Made by a program: the position numbers and the translations under genes | The notes under the pieces: generated by a model | Told to the model about the DNA's origin: nothing | Seen by the model: the letters and a program-made list of their open reading frames with translations, nothing else | Databases searched by the model: none | Source of the DNA: JAZFYD01 sp036443405 | GTDB taxonomy: Bacteria; Planctomycetota; PLA2 | Assembly: GCA_036443405.1 (NCBI GenBank) | Contig: JAZFYD010000104.1 | Span: forward strand, 1-35,654 | Reading direction: 5' to 3' | Length of the DNA: 35,654 bases | Shown here: positions 8,656 to 16,315 of the stretch, piece after piece | Layout of the letters: every line of letters begins with the position of its first letter | Position numbering within the stretch: the first letter of the stretch is position 1

Positions 8656-9108
8656 TCAGACGAAGTCGAGCTGCTCTTCGGTGATCGTGCGTTCGCAGTA
8701 CTCGCACGTAACGGTCACGGGCGCGGCGGAGTCCACGCGGAAGGAACCGGGAGTCTTTTCCGATCGCGTGATGCACGCGGGGTTGGGGCAGCGCAGGATG
8801 CCCTGCACGCGCTCCGGCAGCTTCAGCGGCACCTTGCGGACGACCTTGTAGTCGCGAATGATCGAAAGTGTCGCGTCCGGGCTGAGCATGGCGATCTTCG
8901 CCGCCTCCTTCTCGGTCAGCTCGTGCCCTTCGATCTTGATGATGTCCTTGTGGCCGAGCCGGGACGACGCCAGGTTGATGCCGACGGTCACCGTGTACTC
9001 GGAGCCGAGGCCCAATACGCGGTACGCGCGCATGGCGGATCCGGCGAGCAGGTGGTCGAGCACCGTGCCGCGCCCGAGCGCGCTGACCTTGATCGTGGGG
9101 GCCGTCAT
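8656..9108 (-). CDS. pyrI: Aspartate transcarbamoylase regulatory subunit PyrI
   Basis: Regulatory chain of 150 residues, near the usual length (E. coli 153). The N-terminal nucleotide-binding half shows RGTVLDHL (13-20) and LGHKDIIKIE (51-60), matching E. coli RGTVIDHI and GRKDLIKIE. The C-terminal zinc domain has Cys107-x4-Cys112 (CPNPAC) and Cys135-x2-Cys138 (CEYC), the four ligands that hold regulatory to catalytic chains. It would give allosteric control of pyrimidine synthesis by nucleotides. Its ATG overlaps the pyrB stop by one base (TAATG on the minus strand), so translation is probably coupled. Confidence 0.95.
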   Translation of the reverse strand: MTAPTIKVSALGRGTVLDHLLAGSAMRAYRVLGLGSEYTVTVGINLASSRLGHKDIIKIEGHELTEKEAAKIAMLSPDATLSIIRDYKVVRKVPLKLPERVQGILRCPNPACITRSEKTPGSFRVDSAAPVTVTCEYCERTITEEQLDFV

Positions 9109-10100
9109 TACAGAACCTCTCCGGTGCAGTCGAGCAGCAGCGAGAGGAGCGCCTGTCGCACCGCGACCCCGTAGTGCGCCTGGCGGAAGTACGCGGCGTG
9201 CGGGTGCGCATCGACCTCGGGGGAGATCTCGTCGACGCGCGGGAGCGGGTGCAGGATGACCACCTCCGGCCGCGCCTTCGCCAGCGTGTCGCCGTCGATG
9301 CGGTAGGAGTCGCGAACCTTCTCGAACTCCATCGGATCCGTAAACCGCTCGCGCTGCACGCGCGTGACATAGAGGACATCGGCTTCGGCGAGTGTGTCGT
9401 CGATCTTGCGCACCTCGCGATAGCTCACGCCCATCGCGTCGAGCGCGTCGCGCTGCTCGCGCGGCAACCGCAGGAACTCCGGCGAGACAAACGTCAGCTT
9501 CGCGTCGAACAGAGCGAGCGACGTGACCAGCGAGTGGACGGTTCGTCCGTAGCGCAAATCGCCGACGAACACGACGTTGAGTTCCTCGATGCGCCCGCAC
9601 TCGCGGCGGAGCGTGTAGAGGTCGACAAACGTCTGCGTCGGGTGCTGGTGTGCGCCGTCGCCGCAGTTCACCACCGGGACCTCGGCGAACTCCGCGGCCA
9701 AGCGCGCGGATCCCTCTTTGGGGTGCCGGATCAGGATGGCGTCGCTGTATCCCTCGACGACGCGGACCGTATCCGCGACGCTCTCGCCTTTTGCCTGGCT
9801 CGAGACGCCGCCTTCCGCGAAGCCGATGCAGACGCCGCCGAGGCGGCCGACCGCGCTCTCGAAGCTGAGTCGCGTACGAGTCGAGGGTTCGAAAAACAGC
9901 GTGGCGATGACGCGGCCGCTCAGAAGCGGCGGCGCCGCCGTTTCGAACTGATCCGCGGCGTCGAGCAGAAAGAGGATCTCCGACTGGCGGAAGTCGTTGA
10001 TGGTGATGACGTCGCGCCCGACGAAATCAGCTTTCGTGACCTCGTCGCCGGTTCGGACTCGAGAGTCAGCTGCCCGCCGGGAGTGCGCGTCTTCGACCAC
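9108..10100 (-). CDS. pyrB: Aspartate transcarbamoylase catalytic subunit PyrB
   Basis: Joins carbamoyl phosphate and aspartate in the first committed step of pyrimidine synthesis. Residues from GTG 10100: carbamoyl-phosphate loop FEPSTRTR (70-77), Lys104 in the SSQAKGES loop, HPTQ (153-156), and a C-terminal HPLPRVDEI, all as in active PyrB. At 330 residues it is ~20 longer at the N-terminus than E. coli PyrB, but no other start codon exists between the GTG and the conserved VITINDF; a TAGGCT box nine bases before the GTG supports this start. The downstream pyrI makes a dodecameric, allosteric holoenzyme plausible. Confidence 0.95.
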   Translation of the reverse strand: MVEDAHSRRAADSRVRTGDEVTKADFVGRDVITINDFRQSEILFLLDAADQFETAAPPLLSGRVIATLFFEPSTRTRLSFESAVGRLGGVCIGFAEGGVSSQAKGESVADTVRVVEGYSDAILIRHPKEGSARLAAEFAEVPVVNCGDGAHQHPTQTFVDLYTLRRECGRIEELNVVFVGDLRYGRTVHSLVTSLALFDAKLTFVSPEFLRLPREQRDALDAMGVSYREVRKIDDTLAEADVLYVTRVQRERFTDPMEFEKVRDSYRIDGDTLAKARPEVVILHPLPRVDEISPEVDAHPHAAYFRQAHYGVAVRQALLSLLLDCTGEVL

Positions 10101-10109
10101 CGGGGCAAG

Positions 10110-10115
10110 AGCCTA
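10110..10115 (-). promoter_or_regulatory. TAGGCT box 9 nt before pyrB GTG
   Basis: TAGGCT on the minus strand, nine bases before GTG 10100. Lies in the 60-base divergent gap shared with the lipoprotein gene. Candidate -10 of a leaderless or nearly leaderless transcript. Confidence 0.4.
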
Positions 10116-10147
10116 ACGCAGCCGACGCTCACGTCAATGCGCGGTGC

Positions 10148-10153
10148 TATAGT
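10148..10153 (+). promoter_or_regulatory. TATAGT box 7 nt before lipoprotein start
   Basis: TATAGT is a near-consensus -10 hexamer, seven bases before ATG 10161, with no Shine-Dalgarno between. The AT-rich box is conspicuous in GC-rich flanks. Confidence 0.45.
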
Positions 10154-10160
10154 CCACGCC

Positions 10161-10733
10161 ATGCCTGGATCTACGGCCCGGATCCGCTCTGTGGCCCTGC
10201 TCGCGCTGGTTTTGGCGGTTCCCGGGTGTTCGTACCGCTGGTCCCACCGGGAGTACGACCCCGGCATGACGGTGCATTTCATCGTCGCGATGGACGCGCC
10301 GGAGGATGGGAAGCCGGCGGCGCCGGTCACGATCGCGCCCCGTTGCCAGGTCGGCGAGCTGTCGGTGCAGGCGCCGGCGACGAGCATCACTCCGAGCGCG
10401 GACGGTCTCACGGGGGCCGAGGTGGTGTCGATGGTCGTGCCGTGGGGCACGCGCGGGATCACCGTCGCGGACAAGGCGCTGAAGCTGGATGTCAGGAATG
10501 ACCACAGGGTCACCGAAGAGGCGTGGGTGCTCCTTCGCATGGGCGAGGACCGCGAGCCGCGCCTGCGTGTCTACGACGATCCGCCGAACGATTCGGTGGC
10601 TTGGCGGCCCCTTGTTGGGCTCGCGGAGGCTCCCGTGGTGTCCGGCGCGACGCAGGCGAACGGCTCCAACGGCGCCAACCGTCGGGCCAACGACCCGGGC
10701 TCCAACGGCGTCAGCCGTTGGGCAAGAAATTGA
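10161..10733 (+). CDS. Small putative lipoprotein, function unknown
   Basis: Protein of 190 residues with a basic N-terminus, a hydrophobic stretch (SVALLALVLAV) and a lipobox-like VPGC with Cys23, so probably lipidated and held at a membrane facing the periplasm. The body has no motif I recognise. The C-terminal ~25 residues are an Asn/Gly/Arg tail (GSNGANRR, GSNGVSRW) created by a 26-bp duplication at the DNA level, so this tail may be recent and non-functional. ATG 10161 was chosen because the frame further upstream is a shadow of pyrB. The stop overlaps the TTG start of the next gene. Confidence 0.7.
   Translation: MPGSTARIRSVALLALVLAVPGCSYRWSHREYDPGMTVHFIVAMDAPEDGKPAAPVTIAPRCQVGELSVQAPATSITPSADGLTGAEVVSMVVPWGTRGITVADKALKLDVRNDHRVTEEAWVLLRMGEDREPRLRVYDDPPNDSVAWRPLVGLAEAPVVSGATQANGSNGANRRANDPGSNGVSRWARN
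10662..10723. repeat. 26-bp direct repeat at the 3' end of the lipoprotein gene
   Basis: Copies at 10662-10687 and 10698-10723 both start GGCTCCAACGGCG and differ at three positions. They are separated by 10 bases and encode the GSNG..R tail. Confidence 0.6.
10702..10721. other. Perfect 8-bp hairpin before the flippase start
   Basis: CCAACGGC-GTCA-GCCGTTGG, an 8-bp perfect stem with a 4-base loop, ends 8 bases before the TTG at 10730. Only the second direct-repeat copy can form it; the changes that distinguish the copies restore pairing. It could tune translation of the downstream gene or be part of a dispersed palindrome inserted in the gene end. Confidence 0.5.
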
Positions 10734-12085
10734 CGCGGTCTGATCTCCGCATCAGGCGGCTGCTTCCGATCTGGGCGCCGCTCGGGCTCACGTTCCTGCT
10801 TCTGAGCGGCGGCACGCCCGTCATCAACGCCGCGATCAACCGGTTGCCGGGGGTGGCGCAGGAAGAGGAGTTGGCCGCGTTTGCGCTCCTGTTGGGGATG
10901 GCGGTGCTTCTGCAGAGCCCGTTGTTCGTCTGCCGCGAGATCGCGATTCGACTCTCGGTGGACCGCGCGGGGTCGCGCCAGGCGTTGCGGGTGTGTTTGG
11001 CCGCCAGCGTGGTCGTGTCGGGGCTGGAGCTTCTGTTGGGGCTCACGCCGTTGGGATCGATGGTGTTGTCTCTCTTCACGGAGAACACGGCAATCGTCGA
11101 CCGGGCGCACGGTGCGGTTGCCTACCTGTCGCCCATGCCGCTTTTTGTTGCGGTGCGCGGCGTGTACCAGGCGCATCAGATCCGCGTGGACGACACGCTG
11201 TTTGTCGGTGCGGGCACGCTCCTGCGCCTCGCCGCGACCGCGGTCATCGGGTTCGTCTTCGGCCCGACGCTCGGAATGAGCGGCGCCGAGCTTGGCACGC
11301 TCTGCATGGTCTCCGGCGCGGGGATCGAGATGTTGTTCGCGGTAGGGCGGGCTCGTATCAGCGCGAGGCCGCCGGAGCATGCGCCGGCCGGGACGGTGCG
11401 GATCGATCCTTGGAGGTTCGCGATCCCCCTGATGATCGCGAACTCCCTCGGCGTCGCGTCGTCGGTGTTCTATCTGAAGCTCACCGGCGCGGTGCCGGCG
11501 GATCAGCAGGCGAACAGTTTTGCGGCGTTCCAGGAGGTGCGGTCGCTGCAGTGGTTGCTCGTGTCCGGCGCGGTGGCGCTGCAGTCGCTGACCACGGCGA
11601 AGGTGCAGACGCGGGCCGACGCCATCGCGATGTTGCGTTTCGGCGTCGCCGTGAGCGGAGTGCTGACCGTCGGGTTCGCCGTCTGCGCGACCGTGCCGTC
11701 GTTCCGACACGCCATCCTCGTCGACATGCTCGGGGAGGTTTCGGGTGGCGACGCGTTCCTGATGGCTTCGTCGGCGATTGTGGTCGCGGCCGCGATGCCC
11801 CTGTTCCAGGGCGTGCGCTTTGTTCTGCGCGGCGTGCTGATCTCACGCGGGCAGACCGGGGTGATCACGGTCGGCACGGTGACGACGTTGCTCATGCTCT
11901 CGACCGCCCTGTCGTTCGGGTTCGTGTTCTTCGACCTCAACGGCGCCCTCAATGCCTACATCTGGTGGGCCATCACCCTGAACGTCGAAATCGCGATTCT
12001 GGCCCGCGCGGTGTTCGGCGCCCCGAGCAGGCCGTCGGGAATCCCCATCCCCATCAGAACCCCACGCGAAACGTCCGCCGGCTAG
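10730..12085 (+). CDS. Polytopic membrane protein, MATE/MOP-flippase-like
   Basis: Protein of about 451 residues with roughly 12 hydrophobic helices, for example PIWAPLGLTFLLLSGG near the start, ALLLGMAVLLQSPLFV, VCLAASVVVSGLELLLG, and a C-terminal pair ending AYIWWAITLNVEIAIL. Length, repeat of two six-helix halves and an N-terminal 'PLGLTFLLLSGGTPVINAAI' resemble MATE/polysaccharide-flippase (MOP) transporters, but no family-defining motif is certain. It may flip a lipid-linked sugar or export a small molecule. The start is taken as TTG 10730, overlapping the upstream TGA (TTGA); no start codon nearer the conserved part was seen, and the longer frame upstream overlaps the lipoprotein. Confidence 0.65.
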   Translation: MTRSDLRIRRLLPIWAPLGLTFLLLSGGTPVINAAINRLPGVAQEEELAAFALLLGMAVLLQSPLFVCREIAIRLSVDRAGSRQALRVCLAASVVVSGLELLLGLTPLGSMVLSLFTENTAIVDRAHGAVAYLSPMPLFVAVRGVYQAHQIRVDDTLFVGAGTLLRLAATAVIGFVFGPTLGMSGAELGTLCMVSGAGIEMLFAVGRARISARPPEHAPAGTVRIDPWRFAIPLMIANSLGVASSVFYLKLTGAVPADQQANSFAAFQEVRSLQWLLVSGAVALQSLTTAKVQTRADAIAMLRFGVAVSGVLTVGFAVCATVPSFRHAILVDMLGEVSGGDAFLMASSAIVVAAAMPLFQGVRFVLRGVLISRGQTGVITVGTVTTLLMLSTALSFGFVFFDLNGALNAYIWWAITLNVEIAILARAVFGAPSRPSGIPIPIRTPRETSAG

Positions 12086-12093
12086 CGGTTCGC

Positions 12094-13323
12094 TTAGTCG
12101 ATGACGACCGAGGCCGCGAACGCGCGGGTGCGGTCGCCGGTTTCTTGGATGTGGTCGAGCAGGAACCCCAGGCGCCGATCCACGCGGCCCTCGAAGACAC
12201 CCACGCCGGCGCGCCGGATCACGATCGGTTTGTCGAGGTCCAGCATCTCATCACTCAAGAAGACCTCGACCTCGCCTTCGCAGTCGATGTCGATTGTGTG
12301 GCGGTCGATGATCTTCGCGCGGTACTCCGTCGCCTCGGTGCGCACCCAGTACCAAAGCTCGCCGTCCGCCCTGCGCGTCCGGACCACCTCCTTCGCGAAC
12401 AGGTTGCGCGGGTGTTTCTGAAACCACTCGAGGATCTTTGGGAATTCGCCGCCGAATTGGTCGTGCCCCCCGGGCATCTCGCGATACTCGTACGTGTAGC
12501 CGAGCGCTTTTAGGACCTCGATGCGCTCGCGGCCCGTTTCCACAATCCACTTGTTGTCGCGTTTGCCCTGCACGCTGTAGATCGGGAGATTCCTGCAGTT
12601 CGCCAGGTGTTCGCGCCCGGGGTTCACGGCGCACACAAACGGCGCCAGCAGCGAAAAGTGCTGCGCGTGGCGCGGGCCGAGCTGCCAGGTGAGGATGCCG
12701 CCCCACGAGTGGCCGGTGAGCAGCACACGATTCCGGTCCACGTTGTAGAGCTCATCCAGCGCCGCGATGATGTTTCGCACGATCGCCCACTCGCGCTCGC
12801 CGGTCTTGTCGCCATCGATCGCCGGCGCGGCCACGATGCCGCCAAACGAATGAGCGTGGCTCTGCCAAGCGGAGTACTGCTGGTTCGCACCCTCCTTGGC
12901 GCGGCTCTTCGATCCTGCGGGCCCGCCGTGCATTGTGATCAGGATTGGGAACGACTTGCGGCACCCCGGTTTGTACTTCGTCGTGATGATCGTGTGCACC
13001 AACACGGTTTCATCCCCGACACCCGTCGGGACCTGCAGCGTCTTGCCGCGCCGTTTCTCATGGGTAAACGGGCTTCCGTCCGCCAATACCGCCGCGATCT
13101 TCCGGAACTGCTTTTTGTCGAGGCGCAGGTCGTCGTAGCCGTTTTTGGCCCACGCGGCCTTGGCCTTCGCGCTCCTCTTGGGGCGCGTTTCCCAGAGGTA
13201 CTTCGGCAGGAGCTTCGCGGCTCGCAGGAACGTCCTGGAATCCGCTGTCGCCGCCGGGCCGTCCGCACGCGCTGCGGTCGCGGGCAACAGCAAGACAAGA
13301 AGGCCGGACGCCAGAACGCGCAT
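12094..13323 (-). CDS. Secreted alpha/beta-hydrolase esterase (PHB depolymerase-like)
   Basis: Exported protein of 409 residues from ATG 13323 (a TTG four codons upstream gives 413). Signal peptide LASGLLVLLLPATAARA ends before DG. The hydrolase domain has an oxyanion HGG (132-134), nucleophile Ser206 in GHSWGG (204-209), a candidate Asp in GKRDNKW and His in PGGHDQFGG, an arrangement like Esterase/PHB-depolymerase or peptidase-S9-like folds. The last ~90 residues form a separate segment (VRTEATEYRAKIIDRHTIDID) with beta-strand character. It probably cleaves an ester or short peptide outside the cytoplasm; the substrate is unknown. Confidence 0.8.
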   Translation of the reverse strand: MRVLASGLLVLLLPATAARADGPAATADSRTFLRAAKLLPKYLWETRPKRSAKAKAAWAKNGYDDLRLDKKQFRKIAAVLADGSPFTHEKRRGKTLQVPTGVGDETVLVHTIITTKYKPGCRKSFPILITMHGGPAGSKSRAKEGANQQYSAWQSHAHSFGGIVAAPAIDGDKTGEREWAIVRNIIAALDELYNVDRNRVLLTGHSWGGILTWQLGPRHAQHFSLLAPFVCAVNPGREHLANCRNLPIYSVQGKRDNKWIVETGRERIEVLKALGYTYEYREMPGGHDQFGGEFPKILEWFQKHPRNLFAKEVVRTRRADGELWYWVRTEATEYRAKIIDRHTIDIDCEGEVEVFLSDEMLDLDKPIVIRRAGVGVFEGRVDRRLGFLLDHIQETGDRTRAFAASVVID

Positions 13324-13354
13324 GTCCCGTTTCAACGCGTGCCGCGGCCTTTCG

Positions 13355-14059
13355 TCATGCCGAATCGTCCTTTAGGAACTCGAGCGCGTGCCGCGCGACC
13401 GTGTCGAGGTCCGCGGGTTCGGGCTGCTGGTTGCCGAGCCTGCGGCTGAAGAAGTGGTTGCACCCCTCGATCAGCACCGGTTCGACGCCGCGCTGGCGCA
13501 CTTCACCGGGCTCGAACAGCGGATCGAGCGCGCCCGCGATGACCCGCAGCGGCACGGACACGTCGGCGAGCATGTCGAGATCGGGCGTGCGTTTGTACTC
13601 CTCGCCCTTGAGGCGCCGCCCAAGGACCAGGTTGCTCATCGCGCGGTTGTTGGCGGGACGTCTGGTCGGGATGCCGATCAGCACGGCCCGCTCGAACGGA
13701 TAACCGCCATGGATGCCGTGAAGCGTCGCGCGCGCGCCGTAGCTGTACCCGATCGCGAGCAGCGGCTTCTCGTCCAAAAACGCGATCGCGGCGCGGAGGT
13801 CCTCCAACGCGAGCGGCGATTTCGGATGCAGTTCTCCGCCCGATGCGCCGACCCCGCGGAAGTTGAAGCGCAGCGCGCGATAGCCCGCGTCGGCCGCGGC
13901 CCGCCACACGGTTTCGACGACGGGGTGATCCATGTTGCCGCCGTGCAGCGGATGGGGGTGGCTGATCACGACCGCGCGGCCGCCGCCGTCGAGCACGCGT
14001 CCTTCGAGTTCGACCCCCGGCGCCGACGCGACGGGGAACGAGACGCTCTCTTCGGTCAC
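13355..14059 (-). CDS. Small alpha/beta hydrolase (COG2945-like)
   Basis: Cytoplasmic hydrolase of 234 residues without a signal peptide. Motifs: VISHPHPLHGGNMDHPVV (oxyanion region, 31-48), RFNFRGVGASGG (64-75), nucleophile Ser106 in GYSYGA, Asp in AGALDPLFEP and His in EGCNHFF. These are the marks of the COG2945 group of small hydrolases, whose physiological substrates are mostly unknown. The GTG start at 14059 overlaps the ParA-type gene stop by four bases (GTGA), so the two are translated together; the longer open frame upstream is a shadow of that gene. Confidence 0.85.
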   Translation of the reverse strand: MTEESVSFPVASAPGVELEGRVLDGGGRAVVISHPHPLHGGNMDHPVVETVWRAAADAGYRALRFNFRGVGASGGELHPKSPLALEDLRAAIAFLDEKPLLAIGYSYGARATLHGIHGGYPFERAVLIGIPTRRPANNRAMSNLVLGRRLKGEEYKRTPDLDMLADVSVPLRVIAGALDPLFEPGEVRQRGVEPVLIEGCNHFFSRRLGNQQPEPADLDTVARHALEFLKDDSA

Positions 14060-14967
14060 GCCACTTCCGGCGCGGCCCGATTGGTTTCGTCGGGACTGTC
14101 GATTTCGGCGGCCGACGCGATCTCGTCGACCGACATAGGCCCTGTGGACCCGATCGAATCTGTGGACCCGATCGAATCGATGGACCCGCTGGGGACCTGC
14201 ACGCCCGGCATCGCGCGCACCTCTTCCGCCAGCGCGAGGTAATCCGCGGCGCCGGGCGACGAGGGTGCGTACGCGAAGATCGACTTGCCGTGGCTGGGTG
14301 CCTCGGCGAGACGCACGTTGGTGCGAATCACCGTCTTGAACACCGTGCCCGCGAAGTGCTTTTCGATCTCGTCCTTCACCTCGCGCGCGAGCAGCGTGCC
14401 CGCGCGGTGCAGCGTCGGCAGGATCCCGGTGATGCGCAGATCCGGGTTCATGCGCCGTTGGATCAGCCGCACCACATCGACCAGCCTGCCGATGCCGCGC
14501 AGTGCGAAGTACTCGGTCTGGATCGGCACGAAGATCTCGCGCGACGCGCAGAGCGAGTTGACGGTGAGCAGCCCGAGGCTCGGCGGGCAATCGATGAACA
14601 CGTAGTCGGTTTCGTGCTCGGCCAGATACGCATCGAGGGCCTGGCGCAGGAGCCGTTCGCGCCCGATCGTGGAGGTCAGCTCCATCTCGGCGCCCGCGAG
14701 GTCGAGGTGGCTCGGTACGAGCCGCAGGTTCTCCTCGCCGGTTTCGCGGACCGCCTCGGTGAGCGGCCGGTCCTTGGTCAGGACCTCGTACAGCGACGTG
14801 CCGGTGTCGCCCAGGTCGTACCCGAAATGGACCGAGAGGCAGGCCTGGGGGTCGGCGTCAATAAGCAGGACGCGGGCGCCGTCCCGCGCGATCGCCGCCG
14901 CGAGGTTCGCGACGGTGGTCGTCTTGCCGACGCCGCCCTTGTGGTTGAAGACCGCAATTACACGCAC
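14056..14967 (-). CDS. ParA/MinD-type ATPase (Soj-like), no ParB partner
   Basis: Deviant-Walker ATPase of 303 residues. KGGVGKTT (10-17) is the signature P-loop with its extra Lys; LLIDADPQA (34-42) is switch I and FIDCPPSLG is the Walker B/switch II region. Such proteins form nucleotide-dependent dimers on DNA or membranes to position chromosomes, plasmids or cell structures. No parB lies in the window and no parS-like site was recognised. Instead truD ends 9 bases upstream and a hydrolase overlaps downstream. The C-terminal ~50 residues are a low-complexity Ser/Asp/Ile tail with repeats of SIDSIG/STDSIG, beyond the normal ParA end. GTG start, preceded by a TAAACT box. Confidence 0.9.
   Translation of the reverse strand: MRVIAVFNHKGGVGKTTTVANLAAAIARDGARVLLIDADPQACLSVHFGYDLGDTGTSLYEVLTKDRPLTEAVRETGEENLRLVPSHLDLAGAEMELTSTIGRERLLRQALDAYLAEHETDYVFIDCPPSLGLLTVNSLCASREIFVPIQTEYFALRGIGRLVDVVRLIQRRMNPDLRITGILPTLHRAGTLLAREVKDEIEKHFAGTVFKTVIRTNVRLAEAPSHGKSIFAYAPSSPGAADYLALAEEVRAMPGVQVPSGSIDSIGSTDSIGSTGPMSVDEIASAAEIDSPDETNRAAPEVA
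14143..14188. repeat. 18-bp tandem repeat in the ParA-type gene tail
   Basis: TGTGGACCCGATCGAATC occurs at 14143-14160 and 14161-14178, followed by a partial third copy (to 14188). It stays in frame and encodes the Ser-Asp-Ser-Ile-Gly-type tail repeat. Length polymorphism between strains would be expected. Confidence 0.7.
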
Positions 14968-14973
14968 AGGCCC

Positions 14974-14979
14974 AGTTTA
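14974..14979 (-). promoter_or_regulatory. TAAACT box 6 nt before ParA-type GTG
   Basis: TAAACT on the minus strand, then six bases to GTG 14967. It overlaps the truD stop codon. If active it would give an internal, leaderless transcript for the ATPase and hydrolase genes. Confidence 0.4.
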
Positions 14980-16230
14980 GGACCTGTTGGAGACCGTTTC
15001 CGTTTTCATCACCTCGCGCATGACCGAGGTGGCGAAACAACCCGACGGAAGGTCGAAGTCCACGCGCAGCACTTCGGGGTCCTCCTGGAAGATCTCGACG
15101 TTGCGCAGCGGTGTTCGGAGTGGTCGGCGGAGCCCCTTGAGGCGCAGGCCGCCCGACGCACGGAAGCTGTCTCTGTCGAGGCCGCTTTCGGCGAGGGTTC
15201 TGGCCTCGAGCTCGCCGGCCGGCCCCTCCGCCAGATCGACGCGGGTGCCGAAGATGGGGCCCGACGCCGAGATTTCGAACGCGTCCGCGCGGCGGCGCTC
15301 CCGTTCCAGGTGCTCGGCCTCGACGCGGAAAGCCGCGCCGTTGTGGTGGAGGAACGCGAGGTCCCCGACGTCGACGCTGTCCAGATCGGGCAGCCGCGCG
15401 GCAACGATCTTGTTGAAGAGTCCGGACTGGAACGCCGAAGCGAACATCTGCCGCATGCGCTTGGGGACGGCGAAACACGCCCGCTCGGTGTCGCCGTGAA
15501 AACGGAGCAGCGCGTGCAGCGCCTTTTTTTCGGTCCGGCGCGTGAGCGGCATCGCCTCGTACGCCTGCTGGATCCGGCCGGCGTCGAAGTGTTCGCGGGA
15601 ATCCCGGAGCCGTGGGTCGGCTTCCATGCCGGCCGGGCCGCCGAGCAGCGCGCGGACAAATCCGTCGTAGTCCCGGCGCAGGAGCGCTTCGCCGATGATG
15701 TGGCCGTCTCCCCGGATGCCGAACCGTTGCTCGCCGAAGTAGTTCGGGACGCCGCGCCGGATCAGGACGTCGAGGATCGCGCTGGCGCGGGCCGCGGCGT
15801 TGCCGTCGACCTGACGGACGCGGAGCCGGAAGCGGTTGCCCAGCAGGTGGCCGATCTTCAGCCTGTTCCCGTGGCGGGTGGCCGAATCGACCTCCATGTT
15901 GCGAAACCCGAGCGCGGACACCGCTTCCGGCGTCGTGCCGAATGCGCTCATCCATTGGGTGGTGACCGCGCGCGCGTCCTTCAGCCCGGCGTAGCCGATG
16001 TGGCGTTCGGGAAGGTTTAGGTCGCGCGCGATGCGCCGCACCGCCTCGAACGTCGCGAGCCCGCGCTTCTTCACCCGGAAGTACACGTGCTCGCCTTCGC
16101 CGCAAGGTGTGTACTTCGGCAACTCGTCGACGCGGAAGTCCTCAGGCTTTTCGCGCAGCACTCCGCCCACGCCGGGGAGATCGGTTGTCAGATAGGGTTC
16201 GGGATCCACGCCCGAAGTGTCCCATCGCAT
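14977..16230 (-). CDS. truD: tRNA pseudouridine(13) synthase TruD
   Basis: Makes pseudouridine 13 in tRNAs. From ATG 16230 it is 417 residues. The catalytic motif GYAGLKDARAVTTQW (79-93) has the nucleophile Asp85; REKPEDFRVDELP (27-39) and PNYFGEQRFG, both conserved in TruD, are present, and the family's central insertion domain is of normal size. A GTG at 16248 could add six residues, but ATG 16230 avoids overlap with the divergent cytochrome gene and starts nearer the conserved region. Followed at 9 bases by the ParA-type gene. Confidence 0.93.
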   Translation of the reverse strand: MRWDTSGVDPEPYLTTDLPGVGGVLREKPEDFRVDELPKYTPCGEGEHVYFRVKKRGLATFEAVRRIARDLNLPERHIGYAGLKDARAVTTQWMSAFGTTPEAVSALGFRNMEVDSATRHGNRLKIGHLLGNRFRLRVRQVDGNAAARASAILDVLIRRGVPNYFGEQRFGIRGDGHIIGEALLRRDYDGFVRALLGGPAGMEADPRLRDSREHFDAGRIQQAYEAMPLTRRTEKKALHALLRFHGDTERACFAVPKRMRQMFASAFQSGLFNKIVAARLPDLDSVDVGDLAFLHHNGAAFRVEAEHLERERRRADAFEISASGPIFGTRVDLAEGPAGELEARTLAESGLDRDSFRASGGLRLKGLRRPLRTPLRNVEIFQEDPEVLRVDFDLPSGCFATSVMREVMKTETVSNRS

Positions 16231-16301
16231 GCCAAATCCCGCGCGCACGGGTTGGGGTGCGTTGCGGCGGATATCGGCCCGGCTGCCGCTTCCCGGTCAG
16301 G

Positions 16302-16307
16302 TAGGAT
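16302..16307 (+). promoter_or_regulatory. TAGGAT box 8 nt before cytochrome GTG
   Basis: TAGGAT then TCGCTCTC and GTG 16316. It is one reason to prefer this start to the longer frame from GTG 16217. Confidence 0.4.
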
Positions 16308-16315
16308 TCGCTCTC

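Noticed and set aside
9174..10160. Upstream extension of the lipoprotein frame
   Set aside because: The frame overlaps pyrB antisense; the signal peptide and lipobox fix the start at 10161.
14290..16020. 576-codon plus-strand ORF
   Set aside because: It runs antisense to the clearly identified ParA-type and truD genes and shows no domain.
16217..16315. N-terminal extension of the cytochrome (start at GTG 16217 or ATG 16229)
   Set aside because: It would overlap the truD start and put 33 non-hydrophobic residues before the membrane helix; GTG 16316 with TAGGAT upstream fits better, though not proven.
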